Positions 19,828 to 31,737 of a stretch of DNA of 64,000 bases are shown in pieces. The notes under the pieces are model-generated. The model did no database searches. It saw only the letters and a list, made by a program, of their open reading frames with translations, and was not told the DNA's origin. Positions within the stretch are counted from its first letter, which is position 1. Every line of letters begins with the position of its first letter. The translations under genes were made by a program, and so were the position numbers. This stretch comes from Deinococcus arcticus (GTDB lineage Bacteria; Deinococcota; Deinococci; Deinococcales; Deinococcaceae): contig NZ_PYSV01000003.1 of the NCBI RefSeq assembly GCF_003028415.1, forward strand, positions 1-64,000, in the 5' to 3' direction.

Positions 19828-21129
19828 TCAGGACACAGGCACGCCCTCTGTTGCCCCGAACACCAGGCCCATCTGAAGCCGCTGCAGGGCGGCGCGCATG
19901 GCCTGGGCCAGCGCCGGACCATCGGGCCCGGCCACCACCACATGCCCGGCGGCGTCGCCGCTGAAACCCCGCGCCCAGCCCACCTCGCCGGGGGCAATGT
20001 TCAGCTGAGCCGACTCCACCCCCGGCAACCCCGTGAAGTCCGGCACCTGCAGGCACACGCCCTCCTGCGGCGGAAAGAGCATCCAGCCGCACAGCTGCGC
20101 CGGCTCCAGACCCCGGAGCTGGGCCTGCGCGGCAGCCTCATCCACTAGCCCGGCCTGCAGACGGCACTGCCACTCGTTCAGGTGGGGACCGCCGGCCCGG
20201 TGCAGCGTCTCGTTGATGCGCCCGCCCCCGGTGCGGCAGGCGATCTCGCACAGGGACAGCGAGCCGTCCTCGTGGACAAAGATCTCGGCATGGAAGGTGT
20301 GGCCGCTGGGCAGTTCCAGCGCCGCGCACGCCGCCCGCGCATACGCCTGCAGCGGCCCGAACAGCGGGTCCAGGCGGTCCAGCATGACGCTGCCGACCAC
20401 CTGTGTGTGGGCAAAGGCGCCGATCTCCAGCCCCGGGGTGAGGTACTGGCTGGGCCAGCTCCAGACGACCTCTGACCCCGCCGCGAGGCCGTCCACGTGG
20501 TAAAGCCGCCCCGGGTGAAAGGTTTCCACGCACAGGTCCGACACGTATTCGGCGTAGGGCACGCGCGGGGCAAAGCCAGTGTCCAGAAACGCCGTCAGGG
20601 CCGCCGAGTCTGCAAGTTTGCGCCCGAAGACCGACCCCGAACTGGTCCGGGGTTTCACGAACACGGGCAGGCCGTGCGCCGCCACGAAGTCCAGCAGGTC
20701 CAGTGGATTGTGCAGCGCCGCGCCCGCGTGGGCCGGTAGCCCCGCCGCCTGCACCCGGGCGCGGGCCTGCACCTTGTCGCGGAAGCGGGTGGCGTTCGCC
20801 ACGCTCTGCCCCGGCAGGCCCCAACGCTGGCGCAACCGGGCCGCGCGAATGACGTCATCCTCCCCAAAGGCCAGGATATGCGTCACGGGCCGCGTGCGGT
20901 GCAGGGCGTCCAGATCGGCGTACACGTTGCCGTTGTTCAGGTAGTTGGGGTAGGCGCGCACGAAGCCATACGCCGGATCGGCCCTCAGCACGGCCAGGGC
21001 CCCGTCCGGCACACTATCCTGGTCCAGCACCAGACTCAGGGCGCCGGGAGCCAGCCCGGGCAGCCACGCCGGAAACGCGAACTCGGTGGGGTCGTGTAGG
21101 GTCAGCAGCAGCAGATGGGGATCAGACAT
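19828..21129 (-). CDS. ATP-grasp domain protein
   Basis: 433 residues with an ATP-grasp fold typical of carboxylate-amine/thiol ligases: [25 protein letters not shown], the Lys-containing strand [14 protein letters not shown], and the metal-binding [31 protein letters not shown]. Substrates cannot be read from sequence; relatives join an amino acid to an acid or peptide using ATP. It lies downstream of its own promoter, and a 14-codon leader ORF overlaps its start by 8 bases. Confidence 0.8.
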   Translation of the reverse strand: MSDPHLLLLTLHDPTEFAFPAWLPGLAPGALSLVLDQDSVPDGALAVLRADPAYGFVRAYPNYLNNGNVYADLDALHRTRPVTHILAFGEDDVIRAARLRQRWGLPGQSVANATRFRDKVQARARVQAAGLPAHAGAALHNPLDLLDFVAAHGLPVFVKPRTSSGSVFGRKLADSAALTAFLDTGFAPRVPYAEYVSDLCVETFHPGRLYHVDGLAAGSEVVWSWPSQYLTPGLEIGAFAHTQVVGSVMLDRLDPLFGPLQAYARAACAALELPSGHTFHAEIFVHEDGSLSLCEIACRTGGGRINETLHRAGGPHLNEWQCRLQAGLVDEAAAQAQLRGLEPAQLCGWMLFPPQEGVCLQVPDFTGLPGVESAQLNIAPGEVGWARGFSGDAAGHVVVAGPDGPALAQAMRAALQRLQMGLVFGATEGVPVS

Positions 21130-21166
21130 GGGGTCCTTTCGGTGGGGCCTGGGGCGCCACCAGCAT
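21122..21166 (-). CDS. 14-codon leaderless leader ORF before the ATP-grasp gene
   Basis: TAGGGT (minus strand, 21179-21174), then 7 bases, then ATG at 21166: [14 protein letters not shown], Pro-rich. Its TGA (21124-21122) lies inside the ATP-grasp gene, overlapping its first 8 bases. The same design precedes ftsZ, glcF and meaB, but the overlap here is longer. Confidence 0.4.
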   Translation of the reverse strand: MLVAPQAPPKGPHV

Positions 21167-21246
21167 TCCCTCCACCCTACTTCGGCGGCTCCCCTCCCCG
21201 CGCCGCAGAGGCGCCCTGGTTCCCGGCCCCTGGGGCAGACGCTTTT

Positions 21247-22407
21247 TTACTTCAGTTCACTTCGCGGCGGTTCGGGCAGACGGGCGGCAATCAGGGCGCT
21301 GGGCAACAGCAGGGCCAGACTGGCCAGGGCCGCCGTGGTGGGTGTGGTGGCGTCGGCCAGGGCGCCCACCAGAAACAGCAGCAGGCCCGCAAAGCCCCAG
21401 GAAAAGCCCATCATGATCGAGCTGGCCACCGCCACATGGCCCGGCGCGTATTCCTGTGCGGCCACCACGCCCACCGGAATGCTGGCGTTCACGGCCGCCC
21501 CCACCACGAAGGTCAGGGGGTAAAACCACCACTGGCCCGGGTGAGACAGAATCAGCCCGGCGAACAGCGGAATGGTGGTCAGAATGGCGCCGCGCAGCAC
21601 GGGCACCCGGCCATGGCGGTCACTCAGGCGCCCGCCGATGATGCCGCCCACGGCGCTGGCCACCGAGTAGACCCCCAGGGTCAGCCCCACCTCGCGCGGG
21701 CCGAACCCCCGGCCCAGCAGCATGAAGGGCAACATGGCGTTGTAGCCCATGCTGGCCAGCGAGCGCAGCACCGCCATGCCCCACAGCCACGCCAGCGGGC
21801 CCCGGAAGATGCCCGCGTATTCCACCAGCGATACGCGCCGGGCCTTCTGGACCCCGGCAGGCGTGACCGCAAAGGTCACGGCGGCCACCCCCGCGCCGAT
21901 CAGGGCGAACCAGGGCAGCTGCGTGAGGCCCACGCCCGCAAAGACGGGGCCCAACGCCATGCCAGCCGTGCCCCCGGCACTGAAGAGGCTGGCCCACAAC
22001 CCCCGCTTGTCGGGCGGGCTGTGCTGGGCCACGTAGGCGGCCCCGGCCGGGTGAAAAAAGCCGCTGCCAAAACCCGCCACCGCCACCAGCAGCACCAGGG
22101 CGCCAAACCAGGGCATAAAGCCCATCAGGGTCAGGCCCAGGCCGGTCAGCAGCGGGCCCAGGGCGGCGGCGTAGCGGCGGTCCAGGCGCTCGCCCAGAAT
22201 GCCCAGCAGGGGTTGCAGCACCGAACTCGTCAGCGAGTACACGCTGGACAGCAAGGTGACAGCCGCGATGCTCACGCCGTATTTGGCCTGCAGCGCCGGG
22301 GTCAGCGGAGTCAGCATGGCGCCGTAAGCGTCGTTGATGAAATGCCCGGCAGTCACGGCCAGCGCAATGGCCGTGGCGTGGCGGGTAGCGGTGACACGGG
22401 CCTGCAT
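21247..22407 (-). CDS. MFS efflux transporter, fosmidomycin-resistance (Fsr)-like
   Basis: 386 residues with about 12 hydrophobic segments. The N-terminus AGHFINDAYGAMLTPLTPALQAKYGVS matches the Fsr branch of the major facilitator superfamily. Loop motifs such as GILGERLDRRYAAALGP (between helices 2 and 3) and GGRLSDRHGRVPVLRG (between helices 8 and 9) are visible. Proton-driven efflux of a small molecule is likely, with unknown substrate. TACCCT lies 7 bases before the ATG. It is divergent from the PRTase-like gene across an interval holding a perfect palindrome. Confidence 0.88.
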   Translation of the reverse strand: MQARVTATRHATAIALAVTAGHFINDAYGAMLTPLTPALQAKYGVSIAAVTLLSSVYSLTSSVLQPLLGILGERLDRRYAAALGPLLTGLGLTLMGFMPWFGALVLLVAVAGFGSGFFHPAGAAYVAQHSPPDKRGLWASLFSAGGTAGMALGPVFAGVGLTQLPWFALIGAGVAAVTFAVTPAGVQKARRVSLVEYAGIFRGPLAWLWGMAVLRSLASMGYNAMLPFMLLGRGFGPREVGLTLGVYSVASAVGGIIGGRLSDRHGRVPVLRGAILTTIPLFAGLILSHPGQWWFYPLTFVVGAAVNASIPVGVVAAQEYAPGHVAVASSIMMGFSWGFAGLLLFLVGALADATTPTTAALASLALLLPSALIAARLPEPPRSELK

Positions 22408-22497
22408 GGCGGCCAGGGTACTCCCGCAGCCCCGTGGGCCGTCCGGTCAGCCGGGCCAGTGGGGGGCCGGCCGCCGCCTTCATCTGGCCGTCAGATG

Positions 22498-22521
22498 AAC
22501 TGTCACAACAATGTGACAGTT
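22498..22521. promoter_or_regulatory. Perfect palindrome in a divergent promoter region
   Basis: AACTGTCACA (22498-22507) and TGTGACAGTT (22512-22521) are perfect inverted 10-mers around ACAA. It lies 30 bases before the ATG of the next gene and about 19 bases before its likely -10 (TAAGCT, 22540-22545). This is the position of an operator acting on the 22552 gene and perhaps on the divergent MFS gene. Confidence 0.6.
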
Positions 22522-22551
22522 GTGCAAGACCACCCGCCTTAAGCTCGGGCC

Positions 22552-23058
22552 ATGCCCGCCGTGTTCCGAGCTGCCATTGCCAGTGCCCTGCCCAGCGCAG
22601 ACGGAGTGCGGGCCCGGCTGCTGGACCTGCCCGGCGTGGCGGTGCAGGCGCTGGCGGAATATTTCAGCGCCCACCTCCCCGAAGTGGATGTGCTGGTCGC
22701 CCTGCCCGGCGCCGAGGCCCTGGCGGCGGCCACCGCCTCGCTGCGCGGCACCTCTCTGGCGCCGTTTGATCCGGTGCGTGGCCTGCACACCCGGCCCGAG
22801 ATGCGCGGCGTGCGCGGCCAGCCGGTGGCGGCCCTGCTGACCCCGGAATTGATTGACGGGCATCTGGAATTGCAGGCCCTGCTGCACGCCGAGCACCTGG
22901 GCTGGGAGGTGCGGGCAGTGGCCGCCGCGGTGGAGCGCACCACGGGCCCGGGCCGCGCCCGCCTGGAGTTCCAGGGCGTGCCCCTGCTGGTGCCGGTCCT
23001 GCTGGCCGACACCCCCGGCGGCCTGGTGTTCGAGCGCCGCATCCCACAGCCGGAGTAA
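22552..23058 (+). CDS. Phosphoribosyltransferase-like hypothetical protein
   Basis: 168 residues. The strand-helix pattern resembles a type I PRTase (VDVLVALPGAEALAAA, then VAALLTPELIDGHLELQALLHAEHLGWEVRAVAAAVER), but the acidic PRPP-binding loop (usually DD..TTG) is absent, so it is probably a degenerate, non-catalytic or regulatory member. TAAGCT sits 6 bases before the ATG, giving a leaderless mRNA. A palindrome upstream suggests control by a dimeric regulator. The assignment is inference from pattern only. Confidence 0.6.
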   Translation: MPAVFRAAIASALPSADGVRARLLDLPGVAVQALAEYFSAHLPEVDVLVALPGAEALAAATASLRGTSLAPFDPVRGLHTRPEMRGVRGQPVAALLTPELIDGHLELQALLHAEHLGWEVRAVAAAVERTTGPGRARLEFQGVPLLVPVLLADTPGGLVFERRIPQPE

Positions 23059-23104
23059 CTGGCGCCCAGAGAAGGCCAAAGCGAGAGACACGGAGAATGC
23101 GAAA

Positions 23105-23134
23105 CAGAGGCCAGCGAGTGGCCTCTGCTGGTTT
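23105..23134 (+). terminator. Terminator hairpin
   Basis: CAGAGGCCA / TGGCCTCTG perfect 9-bp stem (23105-23113, 23119-23127) followed by CTGGTTTTG. It lies after the PRTase-like gene. The remaining 23135-23300 shows no gene. Confidence 0.65.
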
Positions 23135-23300
23135 TGGTCAGGCGCGGGGGCGCGGCTTCGGTGTGCTTATCAATGGTGCGGGCCGTTTCAGATCTCCTGC
23201 CAGCAGCGGCGATGGACACGGCGTTTTTGCCCCTCTTCCCTTGCAAACTACCCGCACTCTTGCCAAACCGCTTTTGCACCGGGCAAGGTTGGCGTCCGGC

Positions 23301-23846
23301 TCACTCTGCCCCGGTTGCACCTTCCGGACTCTGGTGGTCCCGGGCGTACGCCCGCAGCGCCTCTTCCTCTGCCGGAATACGCACCCCCAGCAGCAGGGCC
23401 GCGTTCAGCAGTGTGAAGGCCAGGGCCGTGCGCCAGGCCCCCACAGCCAGCGGCGCGGCGGCCAGTTCCAGCGCCACCACCGCGTAATTGGGGTGCTTCA
23501 GGTACCGGAAGGGACCACCCGTGACCCGCTCCCCGCCGGGCACAATCAGAATGCGGGTGTTCCAGTAGCGGCCCAGCGTGCGAATCACCCAGTAGCGCAG
23601 CGGCTGGGCCAACAGCAGCAGCGCCAGGGCGGGCCAGTTCACCCGGCCGCCACGCCGCCCTTCCAGCAGGGTGGCCAGCAGCCAGGCCGGGTGCAGCACG
23701 AAAAACAGCGGGTAGTGCGCCTGGCCGTATTCCACCGCGCCCCGCTCGCGCGCCCAGCGTTCGTTGGCGCGGGCCACACGCAGTTCCAGCAGGCGCTGCA
23801 CAATGAGGGCGCCCACCAGCAGCGGCGCGGCGTGCCGGGCCTTCAC
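23301..23846 (-). CDS. Isoprenylcysteine carboxyl methyltransferase (ICMT) family membrane protein
   Basis: 181 residues with four or five hydrophobic helices. The SAM-binding C-terminal signature is VTGGPFRYLKHPNYAVVALELAAAPL, ending EEEALRAY, as in the ICMT/phospholipid N-methyltransferase family; RTLGRYWNTRILI precedes it. The bacterial substrate is unknown. The start overlaps the meaB stop (ATGA), so the two are co-translated, but no functional link is evident. Confidence 0.82.
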   Translation of the reverse strand: MKARHAAPLLVGALIVQRLLELRVARANERWARERGAVEYGQAHYPLFFVLHPAWLLATLLEGRRGGRVNWPALALLLLAQPLRYWVIRTLGRYWNTRILIVPGGERVTGGPFRYLKHPNYAVVALELAAAPLAVGAWRTALAFTLLNAALLLGVRIPAEEEALRAYARDHQSPEGATGAE

Positions 23847-24793
23847 CGGGCCCCCAGCAGTTCATCGGCGGCCTGCTCGGCGTCCAGGTCGCCGTGCGCC
23901 ACACGCCGGTACAGCTCGCCGCCCTGGGCACGGGCGCGGCGCAGCAACCGCTCCTGCACCAGCGTGCGCACCTCGTACTCGGCGCGGGCCGCGCGGCGGG
24001 CCAGCAGTCCAGCCTCGCCCAGGTGCTCCCGGTGGGCTTCCACCGCCGCGATCACAGTGTCTATCCCCTCGCCTTTGGCCGCGATGGTCTTGCGAATGGG
24101 CGCAAACCACGTGTGGGCGTCGTGGGCGCCCAGGCCCTGCGCGGCCATCAGTTCACGCATGGTGCGGTCGGCGCCGGGCAGGTCGGCCTTGTTCACGGCA
24201 ATCACATCGGCAATTTCCATGATGCCGGCCTTGAAGGCCTGCACGCCGTCGCCGCCGGCCGGGGTCAGCACCAGCAGGGTGTGGTCACAGGCAGCGGCCA
24301 CGTCCACCTCGCTCTGGCCCACGCCCACCGTTTCCAGAATCACCCAGTCAAAGCCCGCGCCTTCCAGCAGCGCCAGCACGCCCGGGGTGCGCTCCGAGAG
24401 GCCGCCCAGCGCCCCCCGGCTGGCCAGCGAGCGCACAAACACGCCGGGGTCGGCGTGATGGCGCAGCATGCGGATGCGGTCGCCCAGAATGGCCCCGCCG
24501 CTGTAGGGGCTGCTGGGGTCCACCGCCAGCACCGCCACGCGCTGAGCGCGCGCACGCAGCGTGGCTATCAGGGCGTCCACCAGTGTGCTTTTGCCGCTGC
24601 CGGGGCTGCCGGTGACGCCCAGCACGGCGGCGCGCTGGCCCTGGGCGGCCCGCTGCCGGGCGGCGCGCAGCAGGGGCCGGGCACTGTCCAGCCCTGCCTC
24701 GGCCAGGGTGACGGCGCGGGCCAGGGCGCGCAGGTCGCCGGCAAGGTAGCGCTCCAGCAGGGCGCCCGCAGGCGGGGCCGAGGGAACGCTCAC
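23843..24793 (-). CDS. meaB: MeaB-type G-protein chaperone of methylmalonyl-CoA mutase
   Basis: 316-residue GTPase that protects and reloads adenosylcobalamin in methylmalonyl-CoA mutase. The P-loop is GVTGSPGSGKST (residues 59-70), then VLAVDPSSPYSGGAILGDRIRM, DWVILETVGVGQSEVDVA, and the guanine motif AVNKADLPGAD. GTG start with GGAGAAG upstream. A methylmalonyl-CoA epimerase gene at 52453-52875 belongs to the same propionyl-CoA pathway; the mutase itself is not in the window. A 13-codon leader ORF overlaps the start. Confidence 0.93.
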   Translation of the reverse strand: MSVPSAPPAGALLERYLAGDLRALARAVTLAEAGLDSARPLLRAARQRAAQGQRAAVLGVTGSPGSGKSTLVDALIATLRARAQRVAVLAVDPSSPYSGGAILGDRIRMLRHHADPGVFVRSLASRGALGGLSERTPGVLALLEGAGFDWVILETVGVGQSEVDVAAACDHTLLVLTPAGGDGVQAFKAGIMEIADVIAVNKADLPGADRTMRELMAAQGLGAHDAHTWFAPIRKTIAAKGEGIDTVIAAVEAHREHLGEAGLLARRAARAEYEVRTLVQERLLRRARAQGGELYRRVAHGDLDAEQAADELLGAR

Positions 24794-24831
24794 AGACTTC
24801 TCCGGTCAGGGCACGAAGGGTGAGGGTGCAT
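24790..24831 (-). CDS. 13-codon near-leaderless leader ORF before meaB
   Basis: ATG at 24831 encodes MHPHPSCPDRRSL, and its TGA overlaps the meaB GTG as GTGA. TAGGGT lies 10 bases upstream, so the mRNA leader would be only a few bases. The meaB Shine-Dalgarno (GGAGAAG) lies inside this ORF. Confidence 0.42.
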   Translation of the reverse strand: MHPHPSCPDRRSL

Positions 24832-24906
24832 GTCGGGCCTCACCCTAGCGCACCGGCCCCGCCGGGCAGGCGCGGGCCCCGGGTCATCGCGCAGGCCCGC
24901 CGCGCC

Positions 24907-26331
24907 TCAGCCGCCCAGCACGCGCAGCACGTCAGCCGCGCCGTAGCCCGGGGCCCAGTCGCGCAGGCGGCCCAGGTCGTCGCCGCTGGTCAGCAGGGCC
25001 GCCTCTTCCACAGCGCCCCGCCCCACCTGCGCGTACCCGGCATCGGCCAGCAGGGCGTTGCACAGGCACTTGCGGCCCTGAGTGTTCTCCAGGGCGCCGC
25101 CTTTGGCCACGTAGGCCGCCACCGGCTCGGCGGGGCAGCGCCAGCCCACGCCGCCCTGCTCGGTGTGGTAGGCCTCGCGCAGGTACCCCAGATCGCACAC
25201 CCGCGTCCGGGCGGCGTACACCCCGGGCTGGGCCAGGGTGCCCGGCAGCGCCACCACCTTGAAGGGAAAGCCGGTGGGCGAGGCGTGCAGGTCGGTGAGA
25301 ACCTCCAGCGGCTCGCTGGCCGCGTGGGCCAGGACCGCCGCTTTCAGGTCGGCGCGCAGGCCCGATTCCTGGGCAAAGGCAAAGAGGGTGCCCACCTGAA
25401 TGCCGGTGGCCCCCGCCGCCAGCGCGGCCTGCAGCCCCCCAGCGGCGCCGAAGCCGCCCGCCAGCCAGAAGGGCAGGCCCAGCGCGCGAATGGCAGACAG
25501 GTCGGCCGCGTCGCGCTCGCCGTACACCGGCTGGCCCTGGATGTCCAGCGTGAGGGGCCCGCGCGGCGGCGCGTTGTGCCCGCCCGCCGTGGGCCCCTCC
25601 ACGATGAAGCCCTGCACCGCGCCGCTGGCCTTTCTCGCCAGCACCCCGGCCAGCACGTGCGAGGACACCACCGGGTAGAAGTTGGGCCGCGCCAGCGGCA
25701 CGCGGGGCAGCCCGAAGTCGGCAGGATCAAAGGTGAGGGGCAGGGCTTCGCCGCCCCTGACGTCCAGCCGCAGCGTGGCCGGCTGCCCCGCCGCCAGGGC
25801 GTCCAGCACCCCCGGAATATCCCGGGGAATACCCGCGCCCATGATCACGGTGTCCACCCCGGCCAGCATCGCCCCGTACAGGGCGGGCAGGGTGTGCAGC
25901 TGCAACTTGGTGAGCAGGTTCAGCCCCACCGGGTGCGCGTGCCCCCCGCGGGCCAGCGCCACCTCGGCGTAGGCGCCCAGCAGGGTCATGGTCCAGGCGT
26001 CGCGGAAACGGGTGGCGGATGGCAGCGGCAACCGGGCGTAGGGCTCACCGGGCGCCCGGCCTCCGGAGCGGAAAAATCGCTGCAGGCACGCCTGGACCAG
26101 CGACGCCTGGGGAAAGGTGGCCAGCACGCGGCGCAGGTGCCCGCCCGGGTCGCCGTCCTGCAAGCGGCGCAGCAGCACCGTGTCAATACCGGTGCCGGAC
26201 ACCACCCCCAGTCCGCCGTGCTGCGACACGGTGCGGGCCAGCTGCCAGTCGGACACGGCGATGCCCATGCCGCCCTGAATGATGCGGGGCAGGGGCGCAG
26301 GAACACGGTGGGGGGCAGGCAGGCTGGTCAT
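24907..26331 (-). CDS. Nitronate monooxygenase / 2-nitropropane dioxygenase-like flavoprotein
   Basis: 474 residues, ATG at 26331. It is an FMN TIM-barrel of the NPD/FabK superfamily: PRIIQGGMGIAVSDWQLARTVSQHGGLGVVSG at the N-terminus, VIMGAGIPRDIPGVLDAL, FIVEGPTAGGHNAPPRG, and FWLAGGFGAAGGLQAALAAGATGIQVGTLFAFAQESG for phosphate binding. The C-terminal extension with KGGALENTQGRKCLCNALLADAGY is longer than simple nitronate monooxygenases (about 320-360), so the true substrate may differ. Not in an obvious operon. Confidence 0.8.
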   Translation of the reverse strand: MTSLPAPHRVPAPLPRIIQGGMGIAVSDWQLARTVSQHGGLGVVSGTGIDTVLLRRLQDGDPGGHLRRVLATFPQASLVQACLQRFFRSGGRAPGEPYARLPLPSATRFRDAWTMTLLGAYAEVALARGGHAHPVGLNLLTKLQLHTLPALYGAMLAGVDTVIMGAGIPRDIPGVLDALAAGQPATLRLDVRGGEALPLTFDPADFGLPRVPLARPNFYPVVSSHVLAGVLARKASGAVQGFIVEGPTAGGHNAPPRGPLTLDIQGQPVYGERDAADLSAIRALGLPFWLAGGFGAAGGLQAALAAGATGIQVGTLFAFAQESGLRADLKAAVLAHAASEPLEVLTDLHASPTGFPFKVVALPGTLAQPGVYAARTRVCDLGYLREAYHTEQGGVGWRCPAEPVAAYVAKGGALENTQGRKCLCNALLADAGYAQVGRGAVEEAALLTSGDDLGRLRDWAPGYGAADVLRVLGG

Positions 26332-26504
26332 GGCACTCTTCCCTCTGGCTGCCGGCCGTGAGGGGGCGCGCGGCCAGTCCGCGGCGCCCCACGCCGCAGC
26401 GCAGGACTTCAGCGTGCGCGCCGCCCAGGGCCGCCCCCCCGACTCTGGGACGCCATGCAGGATTGAACTGCATCCCAAGCGCTCAGCCACGGGCGCCCAG
26501 GAGC

Positions 26505-26526
26505 AGGCCACAAAAAGCCGTGGCCT
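26505..26526 (-). terminator. Hairpin downstream of the histidine phosphatase gene
   Basis: AGGCCAC/GTGGCCT 7-bp stem with a loop that contains GGCTTTTT on the minus strand. A third GTGGCCT copy nearby could form an alternative pairing. The spacer 26332-26591 is otherwise featureless. Confidence 0.35.
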
Positions 26527-26591
26527 CTTCCTGACAGCACCAGGCCACGGCGATCTGGACAGCGACTGCGCCAGCTTCAGGTGGGCCAATC

Positions 26592-27310
26592 TCAGGGCGC
26601 CTGGCCCAGCACGTCGTCGGCCTCGGTGGCTTCCAGCAGAGTTTCCAGGTGGGCGTCGTCGTTGAAGCCCAGCAGCATGCCGCTGCCCTCGCCCAGCAGC
26701 ACCCGGGTAATGGACGTGTTGGACACGCTCAGGCGGGCCCAGGCGTTGGCGGGCACCCCGCCCAGAGCCAGCCCCACCGCCACGCGCACCACGCCGCCGT
26801 GGGTAAAGACCAGCACGCGTCCCCCCGGGTGCTGGGCCCGCAGCGCCCCGAACGCCGCGCCGCTGCGGGCATACAGGTCTTCCATGCTCTCGCCGCCAGG
26901 GCGGCGGGTGCTCCAGGGCTCGGTGCCCAGGGCCTGCAGGTAGTCGGGGTAACGCGCGCGGATCTCGGCAATCACCAGCCCCGAAAGCTCGCCCACGTCA
27001 ATCTCGCGCAGGCCCGGGTGGGTCTGCGGCGCCGGGGCCCCGTGCAGGCGCTCGGCCACAATCTGCGCGGTGCGCGAGGCCCGCTGCAGGTCACTGGTGT
27101 ACACCGCGTCGAACGCCTGCCCGGTCAGGCGCTCCGCGAGGCTGGCGGCCTGCAGCACGCCGACAGGGCTGAGCGGCACATCCGCCTGCCCCTGATAGCG
27201 GCCGTCGGCGTTCCAGGTGCTCTCGCCGTGGCGCACCACCCAGAACTCGGTGGCCGTGGCGCGGTCAGGCGCGGCAAAGCCTGTGGGCGCCCGCTGGGCC
27301 GGACGCTGGG

Positions 27311-27314
<4 letters not shown>
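26592..27314 (-). CDS. Histidine phosphatase family protein (phosphoglycerate mutase-like)
   Basis: 240 residues from a TTG overlapping the purM stop (TTGA). The catalytic motif is VVRHGESTWNADGRYQGQADVPLS (His after R), with TSDLQRASRTAQ, LREIDVGELSGL, and the second histidine in VLVFTHGGVVRVAVG. Cofactor-independent phosphatases of this type hydrolyse small phosphate esters; specificity cannot be assigned. The first ~20 residues are not conserved-looking, so a later start is possible. Confidence 0.88.
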
Positions 27315-28366
<1,052 letters not shown>

Positions 28367-28474
28367 GAGCCTCCTGCCGTGGACCAAAGTCGGCGGTCAC
28401 ACGTTCCGCCGCCCAGTCTACCAAGGGTGACCGGCGCTGCACTTTGACCCAGCAGTGCCGCGTGCAGAAACCTG

Positions 28475-28634
28475 ATACGGACTGCCGTCCATTTCCGGAG
28501 CATCCGGGAAGAAGGGGGATGTTCCCCGCCTTCGGCGCTGTTCCAGCCCAATTCCCGGAACTCCGCATCTTTTCCTGCTCCCTCCGGTCGAAAAAATTCC
28601 GTAACGAGTTACGGAATTTTTTCGGAACCCGTAT
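28475..28634 (+). repeat. ATACGG-type repeat, copy C3
   Basis: About 160 bp with ATACGG and CCGTAT ends. The right-hand hairpin is essentially perfect (AAAAAATTCCGTAAC-GA-GTTACGGAATTTTTT). It lies between purM and the TVP38 gene. Confidence 0.85.
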
Positions 28635-28734
28635 GACAGCGCCCTGCTGGGCGGAGCCGGGTAGACGCCCTGCTCATCCCACGGGCCCGCCAATCAGCCA
28701 TGCCACCCGAGTGAAACGGAACCTCTGCTTGCCC

Positions 28735-29502
28735 TCACTCGATGCGGCTGGCGTCGCGCTGGGCAACCTTTCCAGCGGTGTCCGGCTCCGCCCCGTCCGG
28801 CGTGCTGCCGCTGGCGCGACCCACCCGGCGGCGCCCCACCCACCAGCGCACCAGCGCCACGCCGCCCACAACCGCCGAGAGCAGCCCCAGCCCCCACATC
28901 AGGCGCTGGCCGCTGCCGCTGAGCCACACCACCAGGGCGGTCACGGGCAGGGCGCCAGCAGCGGTGGCCAGCATGAAGGGCCGGAACCCCATCTTGGCCG
29001 CCCCCGCCACCAGATTCATCACATCGGCCGACAGCACCGGCATCAGGCGCACCATCAGCACGCCCTGCACGCCGTGGCGCTGCGCGAAATCGTGGGCGGC
29101 CTTGCGCGCCCGTTCGCCCGCCAGGGTGCGCACCAGGGCGTCGCCCAGCAGGCGGCCCAGGCCGTAACCGGCAGCGGCCCCCAGCAGCGTGCCCAGGTAC
29201 ACGATGGCGAAGCCCTCGACCGGGCCGTAGGCACGCGCCGTCACCGCTGTCATGACCAGGGCCGGCAGCACCGGCAGCACCGCCTGCAACACGAACCCCC
29301 CCAGCAGGGCCAGGGGCCCGGCCCAGCCCAGCCCAGAGACGAACGCCTGCGTGACCTGCGGATCGCTGCTGGTCAGGGCGGCAAAGGCGCGCACCACAAA
29401 TGCGCGGACCTCGGGGTGCAGGGCCAGTCCGGCCAGCAGCAGCGCGGCGCCCCCCAGAATCAACCAGCGCAGGTAGCGGGGGGGGTGGGCGGCGGCGGTC
29501 AT
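28735..29502 (-). CDS. TVP38/TMEM64 (VTT domain) membrane protein
   Basis: 255 residues with about five or six membrane helices. The VTT-domain core is ARAYGPVEGFAIVYLGTLLGAAAGYGLGRLLGD and MVRLMPVLSADVMNLVAGAAKMGFRPFMLAT. It ends in a basic and acidic cytoplasmic tail. Related DedA/VTT proteins act in lipid scrambling or transport, but its role here is not known. TACACT on the minus strand lies 9 bases before the ATG. Confidence 0.85.
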   Translation of the reverse strand: MTAAAHPPRYLRWLILGGAALLLAGLALHPEVRAFVVRAFAALTSSDPQVTQAFVSGLGWAGPLALLGGFVLQAVLPVLPALVMTAVTARAYGPVEGFAIVYLGTLLGAAAGYGLGRLLGDALVRTLAGERARKAAHDFAQRHGVQGVLMVRLMPVLSADVMNLVAGAAKMGFRPFMLATAAGALPVTALVVWLSGSGQRLMWGLGLLSAVVGGVALVRWWVGRRRVGRASGSTPDGAEPDTAGKVAQRDASRIE

Positions 29503-29560
29503 CGAAGGCCCAGTGTAGAGCGCGCCCGGGTGAATTTCGTCCTCAAAAAGTGAAGCCGGC

Positions 29561-30355
<795 letters not shown>

Positions 30356-30362
30356 GGCCGCC

Positions 30363-31163
<801 letters not shown>

Positions 31164-31209
31164 GCGGGCGAGGATAGCGCGGCGCGGCCCCGTGTTAGCC
31201 TGAGCAGGT

Positions 31210-31737
31210 ATGACTCTTGCCCCCGGCAACGGCCCCGTTCAGATCACGCAGGAGCAGCTTCAGGCGCGCATTCAGGAAATCGCGGCCCGAATCCGCGAGG
31301 ACTACCGTGGCCTGGAACCGCACCTGATCTGTGTGCTCAACGGTGCATTCATGTTCCACACCGACCTGGTGCGCGCCCTGAATATGCCCTGCACCATCGA
31401 TTTCCTGCAGGCCAGCTCGTACGGAAACGCCAAGCAGAGCAGCGGCGAAGTGCGCATCGTCAAGGACCTGCAGTTTCCCATCAGTGACCGCCATGTGGTG
31501 CTGGTCGAAGACATCGTGGACACCGGCATTACCATGAACTACCTGCTGCACTACCTGGAAGGGCGCGGGCCCAGGAGCCTCAAGATTGCCGCCCTGCTGA
31601 GCAAACCCAGCCGCCGCAAGGTGGAGATTCCGGTGGAGTACCTGGGCTTTACCATCCCCGACGCCTTTGTGTATGGCTACGGCCTGGACCGCGCGCAGTT
31701 TGACCGGAATCTGCCGTTCATTACCAGCCAGGAGTAA
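31210..31737 (+). CDS. hpt: Hypoxanthine phosphoribosyltransferase
   Basis: 175 residues. It salvages hypoxanthine and guanine with PRPP. Marks: LICVLNGAFMFHTDLVRAL, SSYGNAKQSSGEVRIVKD, the PRPP loop VVLVEDIVDTGITMNYLL, and the C-terminal DAFVYGYGLDRAQFDRNLPF. Length is standard. TAGCCT ends 8 bases before the ATG. A word-hairpin follows its stop. Confidence 0.96.
   Translation: MTLAPGNGPVQITQEQLQARIQEIAARIREDYRGLEPHLICVLNGAFMFHTDLVRALNMPCTIDFLQASSYGNAKQSSGEVRIVKDLQFPISDRHVVLVEDIVDTGITMNYLLHYLEGRGPRSLKIAALLSKPSRRKVEIPVEYLGFTIPDAFVYGYGLDRAQFDRNLPFITSQE

Noticed and set aside
22552..23058. Calling this protein adenine phosphoribosyltransferase
   Set aside because: The PRPP-binding acidic loop is absent. 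A PRTase-like fold is the most that can be said.
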